A stretch of 64,000 bases of DNA from a bacterium (lineage in GTDB: Bacteria; Patescibacteriota; Minisyncoccia; Minisyncoccales; JANBVM01), in contig JAUUXB010000002.1 in assembly GCA_030588745.1 (NCBI GenBank), forward strand, positions 22,157 to 86,156, in the 5' to 3' direction. A program made the translations under genes and the position numbers. The notes beneath the pieces are model-generated. The model was not told the origin of the DNA and ran no database searches. It worked only from the letters and a program-made list of their open reading frames with translations. Position 1 is the stretch's first letter, and each line of letters starts with the position of its first letter. This document shows, piece after piece, positions 57,775 to 64,000 of this stretch.

Positions 57775-58784
57775 ATGATTTTAACTCCTTTAACTCCGAT
57801 CTTTGCTTGAAAAGATTTGAACCCATTTTGCTCAAAAGAATTTTTCAAGTCAAGCATATCTTTTTCATCTTTTGTTAAAACTAAACAACACCCTCCACCC
57901 CAAGCTCCGGTTGGCTTAGCCCCTAAAGCATTGTTTTTGATGGCAATTTCGACTATTTTATCTAACTCAGAAGTTGAAATATTTAATTTTTTTAACTCTT
58001 TATAATACTCTGTCATTAATATTCCCAAATCATTGAGGTTTTTTGAAATTAAAACCTCTAAAGCTTTTTTTGAAATATTGTCCAGAGAATTTAAAACAGA
58101 ATTTACGAATTGGGGTTTTTTTTCTTTTTGTTCTCTAACATAAGAAACCATTTCAGATGTTTTCACTTTTTTATCACTATCAACTATCAATAAGGGAATT
58201 TCAAAATCAATTGTTAAAGCTTTTACGCCTTCTGATTTTTTATATTTAACATAACCACCATAAGTAACAGCATTATTATCAATACCAGAAGGAGTTCCTC
58301 CATGAGCTATTACATCACCCAAGTAGGTAAAATCAGAAACGTCTTTTTTAGAAAAATCTTTTGTTAAATATTTTAATGCTCCTAAACTAATGGCTGAAAA
58401 AACAGATGAGCTTGAGCCTAAATTCTTGGGCACTTGGGAATCAATCTCAATTTCTAAACCTTTGAAACCATATTTTTTAAAAATATTGGCAAGAACAAAA
58501 AAACTCGGAATCAATTCATTGTTTTTATAAATTTCTTTAATTTTATCAAAACTCTTTTTCTTTATAAAAACATCTATTTCTTCATATAAATCAAAAAGCT
58601 CTTTTTCTTTTAAAGAGCGAGTTAACTTCAAGTTCTTGGAAGTTATTAAAATAGCTTTCTTATCAGAAGAAAAAAGCTTGACATTGCACTTTTTATCAAT
58701 GCTGCAGGCAATGCCTAATTTATCATAAACAACTGCATGCTCCCCAAACAGAATAATTTTACCTGGAGAAGATGTAGTTATCAT
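57771..58784 (-). CDS. Second mevalonate-kinase-like GHMP kinase (possible phosphomevalonate kinase)
   Basis: SSPGKIILFGEHAVVYDKLGIACSID; KNLGSSSSVFSAISLG; KPTGAWGGGCCLVL; ATGA overlap with mvaD. Confidence 0.85.
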   Translation of the reverse strand: MITTSSPGKIILFGEHAVVYDKLGIACSIDKKCNVKLFSSDKKAILITSKNLKLTRSLKEKELFDLYEEIDVFIKKKSFDKIKEIYKNNELIPSFFVLANIFKKYGFKGLEIEIDSQVPKNLGSSSSVFSAISLGALKYLTKDFSKKDVSDFTYLGDVIAHGGTPSGIDNNAVTYGGYVKYKKSEGVKALTIDFEIPLLIVDSDKKVKTSEMVSYVREQKEKKPQFVNSVLNSLDNISKKALEVLISKNLNDLGILMTEYYKELKKLNISTSELDKIVEIAIKNNALGAKPTGAWGGGCCLVLTKDEKDMLDLKNSFEQNGFKSFQAKIGVKGVKII

Positions 58785-58804
58785 TATTAAACATTATCAA
58801 TAAT

Positions 58805-59554
58805 TTAGAATAATGCAAATTTGCTTTCAAGAAAGAATTTTACTTCTGGAGAAACACTATCCCAACTGTAATAATGACCTGGCAAATAAAGGGCCTGTGA
58901 AAAAGAAAGTTCTTTTCTTGAAACCTGTGCTAAAAGCCACTTGTAAGGAGCTTTCAAGAGTGCCCAGATAAGTGTCTTCAAATCCATTTCAAAAAGAGCG
59001 TCTTTTCCTTTATTGTCCAATAAAAGAACATTGTCGGATTTTAAAACATTTTCCCAAAAAGGAATGCCTACTTCAATAGCAAAAACATTGTTTCTTTTAT
59101 CCTTTAAAACCTTCCCCATTGTTCTGTTGACAAAGATTGCTCCATTTGACAATCCAGCCATAATTATCTTATTTTCAGGGTGATTTTTAATAAAATATTC
59201 AATCTCGCTGGCTAGTTTCTGGGACTGTTTGGGAAATAAGCTTAAAGTTTCTTTAAATCCTTCAACTCTGCCCAAAAAGCTCTCTTTGGTTCTTGTATAA
59301 GGAACAACTATTGAGTTGTAACCTAAATCACTCAAAGTCATTTCAATGCCTTTAATAATTGGAGCAAAATCAGTTGCTTCTTTTACTGGAGTATCTCCCC
59401 AGCCACCAGAATTAAAGATAATAACTATATTATTTTCTGGAACTGAACTTAAAACACTTTTAAAGTTTGAATTATCAGGAGTCTCTCCCAAAAGAAAAAA
59501 CAATCCTGTTAAAAGGATTATGACAGTAATTAATTTTTTATTTTTTCTGTTCAT
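58805..59554 (-). CDS. Membrane-anchored protein with possible alpha/beta-hydrolase fold
   Basis: N-terminal TM; IIMAGLSNGAIFVNR (GxSxG-like). Confidence 0.55.
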   Translation of the reverse strand: MNRKNKKLITVIILLTGLFFLLGETPDNSNFKSVLSSVPENNIVIIFNSGGWGDTPVKEATDFAPIIKGIEMTLSDLGYNSIVVPYTRTKESFLGRVEGFKETLSLFPKQSQKLASEIEYFIKNHPENKIIMAGLSNGAIFVNRTMGKVLKDKRNNVFAIEVGIPFWENVLKSDNVLLLDNKGKDALFEMDLKTLIWALLKAPYKWLLAQVSRKELSFSQALYLPGHYYSWDSVSPEVKFFLESKFALF

Positions 59555-59557
59555 CAG

Positions 59558-60868
59558 TTATTTATAGAACTTTTTTTTCATTTCGTCCATAAGCTCGAAG
59601 TTTATCTCATTATCAGATATCTCGAAAGCCCACTCCCAGATTGGAGCAGCAGAAAGTTTCTTTTTCTCTTTTTCATACAAAAGCGCTTGAAGTAAGACTG
59701 CCATAACATTTAATTGCGAAAGAAAACGTCCTTCAGCGCTACTTTTAGTCCGGTATTCATGCCAAAGATCAAATATCTCTTTTCTGGAAGGACCCTTTAA
59801 TCTCGAACTAAGCCTTTTAAAAGCTTTTTTTTCTTTTTTAAAGTCCTCAATATATTTTTTCATCTTTTCTTTCCTTGAAAGCCGTGGCCATTTTTTCAGA
59901 ATCTTTTTTTCTTTTCCTTTTGATTTACTCAAAATTCTATCGTAAGGAGTTGAGTCACCAGTGTAAACAGCAGAAATCTCATGGACTAAAGCCATTTTAA
60001 GAAGTTTCTCTGTATTATAGGTTCTTTTTTTAGGGCTTCCAAAAAGCCAAGCCATTAAACTCAAAGTAAAAATATGACCAGCAACTGTTTCAGGCTTTTT
60101 TACATCTCTAATAGTCCAATATAAACGAGGCATATGTTTTAATTTTCCTATCTCTAAAAGGAATTCTAAAATATTTGTCAGTTCTTTTTCTCTTTTTTTA
60201 AAAGATTTTGAAACTTTAATTTTTTCCCCAAATATCCTTTTGTAACGACGATAAAGTCTTCTTTTAATAACAGCCAAGAAATCCAGAAGCAAAGGGTCTT
60301 CTACCACCTCTTCAGTTCCTTCCCACCAGCTTGTTCCTCCAGTAGCATTATCACTGCCAAAATACTCAATTGACTGAAGTAACATTTCAATTCTGTCTAA
60401 TTGCCTAACAAATTTTGCTTCTTTGCTTATTCTTTTTTCATTATCATACCAATGAGAATAAATTTCATTCTTTAACTTTGTTTCAAGGGAACCAGTTAAT
60501 TTTAAAAAGGCTTTTTTTTCTCTCCTGAATTTTATCTTGGCTCTTTTTTCTTTTTCATTTCTTGAAAGACGCACCCATTTCATTAATAGCTTTTCATCTT
60601 TTTTCTTTTTCCTGGAAAGTCCTTGATAATAACCAAAAGGAGTTACGTCACCAGTATAAACCTCGCCAAGATCATGAAAAAGAGCAATTTTAATTGCTCT
60701 TTCTACGTTTAGCCCAGCCTTTTCGCTCATTAACCAAGCAGTAACTGCAACCCTAAAAGTATGACCAGCAATTGATTCTGGATTTTTAACTTGCATCAGA
60801 ACCCAACCTGTTCGAGGCATTTCTTTTAATTTATTTGCCTCAATTAAGAAATTAAGAGCATTTTTCAT
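59558..60868 (-). CDS. Tandem HD-domain protein (YfbR-like), second copy degenerate
   Basis: Copy 1: GHTFRVAVTAW...ALFHDLGEVYTGDVTPF; copy 2: GHIFTLSLMAW...ALVHEISAVYTGDSTPY. Confidence 0.88.
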   Translation of the reverse strand: MKNALNFLIEANKLKEMPRTGWVLMQVKNPESIAGHTFRVAVTAWLMSEKAGLNVERAIKIALFHDLGEVYTGDVTPFGYYQGLSRKKKKDEKLLMKWVRLSRNEKEKRAKIKFRREKKAFLKLTGSLETKLKNEIYSHWYDNEKRISKEAKFVRQLDRIEMLLQSIEYFGSDNATGGTSWWEGTEEVVEDPLLLDFLAVIKRRLYRRYKRIFGEKIKVSKSFKKREKELTNILEFLLEIGKLKHMPRLYWTIRDVKKPETVAGHIFTLSLMAWLFGSPKKRTYNTEKLLKMALVHEISAVYTGDSTPYDRILSKSKGKEKKILKKWPRLSRKEKMKKYIEDFKKEKKAFKRLSSRLKGPSRKEIFDLWHEYRTKSSAEGRFLSQLNVMAVLLQALLYEKEKKKLSAAPIWEWAFEISDNEINFELMDEMKKKFYK

Positions 60869-60871
60869 GAG

Positions 60872-61345
60872 CTAAAACAAAGAATATTTAATTCTTTTAA
60901 GTTTATAGATCACTTTTATAGGAGAAGCGACCTCCACTGTATCATTAAGCTTGTGGCCTAATAGGATTTTTCCTATTGGAGAATCTGATGAGATTTTACC
61001 CTCACCAGGATTAGCTTCCAGGGTTCCAACAATTGTGAATTCATTAATCTCGCCATCAGTTTCTTCCAAGGTAACTGTTGCGCCTAAATGAACAATATTG
61101 CGCTTGTTTTTTGGAGGCAGCTTAATTAGTTCAATATTTTTTAAAATATGCTCTAACTCAACAAGCCTGCTTTCTAAGAAACTTAAATCTTCTCGAAAAA
61201 CAATGTATTCAGGATTTAAATCGTCGGATTGCAAAAGCTGAGGAGATTCTCCTTTTGTTTTTGCCATTCTGATTCTTTTCAAATCTTCGTATTCTTTCTT
61301 TACTTTATTTACTCCTTTTTTTGTTAGATAATATTTTTCTGGCAT
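60872..61345 (-). CDS. greA: Transcription elongation factor GreA/GreB family
   Basis: YYLTKKGVNKVKKEYEDLKRIR; ISSDSPIGKILLGHKLNDTVEV. Confidence 0.92.
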   Translation of the reverse strand: MPEKYYLTKKGVNKVKKEYEDLKRIRMAKTKGESPQLLQSDDLNPEYIVFREDLSFLESRLVELEHILKNIELIKLPPKNKRNIVHLGATVTLEETDGEINEFTIVGTLEANPGEGKISSDSPIGKILLGHKLNDTVEVASPIKVIYKLKRIKYSLF

Positions 61346-61356
61346 ATAAACATAAA

Positions 61357-61383
61357 AGGGCCTCTTGTTTTAGAGGTCCAGTA
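61357..61383 (-). terminator. Terminator-like hairpin
   Basis: Minus strand GGACCTCtaaaacaaGAGGCCCTTTTATG. Confidence 0.5.
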
Positions 61384-61412
61384 GATTTCTTTTATTTAAA
61401 TTCAGACACTCG

Positions 61413-61529
61413 TCATCCTACTGAACCCGCCATTGTCCTTGTTTTGTAAATTGCAGTTGAAAAACAAATTACAAAATCAACGGAAAGAAATGTAACGATA
61501 AAAGGATTCAGTTTTTTTCTTTTAGCCAT
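61413..61529 (-). CDS. Possible 38-aa TM peptide
   Basis: MAKRKKLNPFIVTFLSVDFVICFSTAIYKTRTMAGSVG; not in the supplied ORF track. Confidence 0.3.
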   Translation of the reverse strand: MAKRKKLNPFIVTFLSVDFVICFSTAIYKTRTMAGSVG

Positions 61530-61623
61530 AGTAATTTAACATATTCATTATAGCCACGCATAAAACTATGTCAAGCTTTACTTTAATAATTGTAAAATAA
61601 TAATTATAATTCATCAATCATAC

Positions 61624-62592
61624 TTAAACATCAACTGCTAAATTGCTCCATTTACCGCATCTGTCATTCCAACGAGCAATAACTTTTCCATCTATTCTTG
61701 CTTCAATAACCTCGCATTGATTTGGACAGCCTTTACAGTCAAAAGAGGTACATTTGATATCCTTGTCTGAAACTTCAAATCCTGAAAATTTTGTTTGGGA
61801 AGGTGGATTATCTTTTATTAAAAGAGCTACTCCAAAAGCACCCATTACAGTATTGTATTCTGGAACAAGAATTTTTTGCCCTAAAGCTTTTTCAAAAGCC
61901 TTTCTCATTCCTATATTTTCAGAAACACCTCCTAAAAATACAATGGGCTCTTTTATATTCTTACCCTTGGCTACATTAGCCAAGAAGTTTCTGGCTAGAC
62001 CCTGACAAAGACCAGCTACAATGTCTTCTACCCTATGACCAATTTGTTGTTTATGAATCATATCTGATTCGCAAAATACTGTACATCTGGAACCAATGGT
62101 AGTTGGACTTTTTGAGCTTAAAGCTAATCTTCCAAATTCTTCGATCGGAATTTTTAATCTAAATGCTTGTGCATCAAGAAAGGATCCTGTTCCTGCAGCG
62201 CAAACCAAATTCATGGCAAAATCAACTGCTACTTTGTTTTCTAAAATAATAATTTTTGAATCCTGCCCACCGATTTCAATAATAGTTCCTGCATCAGGAA
62301 CTAAAAAAGAAGTTCCTTTAGCGTGAGCAGTAATTTCATTTTTTATTAGGTCAGCCCCAGTAATAACTCCAGCCAGATAACGAGCAGAGCCAGTGGTTGC
62401 CACTCCTGAGATTTGAACACTCAAATTGTCTTTTTCAATTTGATTTTTTAATTTTTTAAGTCCTTCCTGAATAGCTTTAATTGGATTTCCTCCAGTCCGG
62501 AAATAAAAGTGGGCTAAAATCTGACCTTGTTCATTAATTAAAACCAATTTAGTAGAAATAGAACCAACATCAATGCCTAAATAAGTTTTCAT
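61624..62592 (-). CDS. BcrAD/BadFG-family CoA-dehydratase activase
   Basis: YLGIDVGSISTKLVLI; EIGGQDSKII; VCAAGTGSFLDAQA; SRCTVFCESDMIH. Confidence 0.93.
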   Translation of the reverse strand: MKTYLGIDVGSISTKLVLINEQGQILAHFYFRTGGNPIKAIQEGLKKLKNQIEKDNLSVQISGVATTGSARYLAGVITGADLIKNEITAHAKGTSFLVPDAGTIIEIGGQDSKIIILENKVAVDFAMNLVCAAGTGSFLDAQAFRLKIPIEEFGRLALSSKSPTTIGSRCTVFCESDMIHKQQIGHRVEDIVAGLCQGLARNFLANVAKGKNIKEPIVFLGGVSENIGMRKAFEKALGQKILVPEYNTVMGAFGVALLIKDNPPSQTKFSGFEVSDKDIKCTSFDCKGCPNQCEVIEARIDGKVIARWNDRCGKWSNLAVDV

Positions 62593-63665
62593 AATCTTTT
62601 CTTTTTATATTTATAATAGTTTTTAACTACATCAACAAAGGCTTCGAGACGAGTATTAATTCCAGCTTCAGCCACTTGTTCATCTAAGGATAATGATAAA
62701 AAGGGAATTTTTCTTTCTTGGTGAATTTTTTCCAAAATTGGCCGTATTGTTACCTCTGGCATGCAAAAAGCTGGCAACAAATGAATTATTCCGTCAAAGC
62801 CCTTTTTTACATAATCTAACATTTCATAGATTGCGTCTCTGCCGTGGCCGCCAACAGTTGATTTTAAATAAGGTTTTATTTTTTTTTGGATTACCCAATC
62901 TTTCCAAAAGAAGATTTTCTTTTTTAGATGATAGGTCAAGTCCATCTCCCGATGAACTTCTATTCCTTCTTGTCCTAATTTTTTTTCAACCTCAAAATTG
63001 ATTATTGGATCAGAAACAGTATAAATTTCTCCAATTAAACCAATTTTAGGCATATTTTTGTTTTTTTCAATTTTAATCTTTGCGAACTTTTTTAAGATTT
63101 CTTTCTTAAATTTTGGAAAATCTTTTTCTTTTTCTGTTCTATCAAGACCTACCAGGGCCTCAATTAACAATTTATCAGTCATTGTTCCTTCAACTTGCCT
63201 TGGTCTATAATATTGAGCTATCTTTTCCAGTTTTTCAATAAGTCTTAATTTTTTGAAAGAAAATCTAACTGCTTTAAAAATCTGCCAAGGAGAAGCTGCA
63301 GAAATTTCTTTTATTTTAGAAAAAATATCTTTGGGGCTCTGGTCAAAAGTAATGAAGTTAACGTTATGGCCTGCTTCTTGTAAAACCTTGTCTTGAACCG
63401 CACTATAATATCTCAAACGACAAGAACCGCCAAGAGCAGTAACCATAAAAATTGTGTTTGCTCCTTTTTTTATTGTTTCTAAATAATTCCCGATGTTCAC
63501 TTTTAAAGGAAAGCAATACATTTCAGGGGCTAATTTTGCTCCTTCAATAATTGTCTGGGAAGTTGTCTTCTCAGGAGAAATAACTTCCAAACCTAACTCT
63601 TTAAAAAGAGTTTTGAAAGCAATAGTATAATTACCCCATCTAGGAAAAGTTATTTTTAGTTTCAT
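62589..63665 (-). CDS. 2-hydroxyacyl-CoA dehydratase-like protein (activase-associated)
   Basis: TFPRWGNYTIAFKTLFKELGLEVISP; ALGGSCRLRYYS; ATGA overlap with the activase. Confidence 0.85.
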   Translation of the reverse strand: MKLKITFPRWGNYTIAFKTLFKELGLEVISPEKTTSQTIIEGAKLAPEMYCFPLKVNIGNYLETIKKGANTIFMVTALGGSCRLRYYSAVQDKVLQEAGHNVNFITFDQSPKDIFSKIKEISAASPWQIFKAVRFSFKKLRLIEKLEKIAQYYRPRQVEGTMTDKLLIEALVGLDRTEKEKDFPKFKKEILKKFAKIKIEKNKNMPKIGLIGEIYTVSDPIINFEVEKKLGQEGIEVHREMDLTYHLKKKIFFWKDWVIQKKIKPYLKSTVGGHGRDAIYEMLDYVKKGFDGIIHLLPAFCMPEVTIRPILEKIHQERKIPFLSLSLDEQVAEAGINTRLEAFVDVVKNYYKYKKKRL

Positions 63666-63670
63666 ATAAA

Positions 63671-64000
63671 TTATTGAAGTGTGTCAACAAAAGCCTCTAG
63701 TCGTGTTTGAAAACCTGCTTCCCCTGTATGTTCATCAATTATTAGATATAAAAAGGGGATCTTCTGGTTTTTAAATTCTTTTTCAATAAATTCTTTTAAA
63801 ACAGCATCACAACCACAAGCAAAAGAAGAAATTTCAATGACTCCTGTAATATTATACTTCAATATTTCTTCAATCTTTTCAAATATTTCTTTCCCAAACT
63901 CCCAGTGGAATTCAATCGCAAGTATAGATTCTTGTAAAGAGCCAGTCAGAGCTGTGTTGTTCGGAACTTCGTCAAGAAAAATTGGTTCAACTCCTAATTT
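63671..64000 (-). CDS. Activase-associated protein, 5' end outside the window
   Basis: Frame open to the window edge (KLGVEPIFLDEVPNNTALTGSLQESILAIEFHWEFGKEIFEKIEEILKYNITGVIEISSFACGCDAVL); listed ORF start is only an internal TTG. Confidence 0.8.
   Translation of the reverse strand, partial: KLGVEPIFLDEVPNNTALTGSLQESILAIEFHWEFGKEIFEKIEEILKYNITGVIEISSFACGCDAVLKEFIEKEFKNQKIPFLYLIIDEHTGEAGFQTRLEAFVDTLQ

Noticed and set aside
1-64000. UGA recoded to glycine, as in some CPR lineages
   Set aside because: UGA acts as the stop of the RelE-like gene at its overlap with smpB, and recognised proteins show no gaps at UGA.
1-64000. CRISPR array or Cas genes
   Set aside because: No regularly spaced repeats and no Cas-like ORFs; the repeated leaders at 34.7-37.7 kb are gene starts, not spacer-separated repeats.

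Overview
This is a low-GC bacterial chromosome segment. Gene content, compact overlapping genes and small size-reduced proteins suggest a Candidate Phyla Radiation (Patescibacteria-like) genome; this is inference, as no rRNA is present. The standard stop code applies: TAA, TAG and TGA all end recognisable genes. Most of the window is core metabolism and information processing: nrdG/nrdD, ftsZ/ftsA, ybeY, rpsU, hisS, lepB, pth, topA, a tRNA-Leu(CAA), murA, a 2-oxoacid:ferredoxin oxidoreductase pair, glmS, leuS, metG, glyS, recO, ileS, argS, smpB-ssrA-infC-rpmI-rplT, polX, greA, a mevalonate-pathway cluster and a BcrAD/BadFG-type activase cluster. The main accessory region is about 31.6-37.85 kb, between a cold-shock gene and glyS. 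The observations I rate highest are: (1) an isoleucyl-tRNA synthetase with a complete histidine-phosphatase (RHGE) domain inserted in it; (2) 5-6 consecutive unrelated genes at 34.6-37.7 kb that begin with the same ATGAAAGAAAAAATTAAG leader; (3) a recurrent 'gene - terminator - tRNA-3'-end-like patch - second terminator' layout across the same island; (4) a RelE-type toxin translationally coupled to smpB and ssrA; (5) an FtsZ with no C-terminal tail beside FtsA; (6) a TPR gene that appears to start at AUU. No CRISPR array, rRNA operon or transposase was seen.
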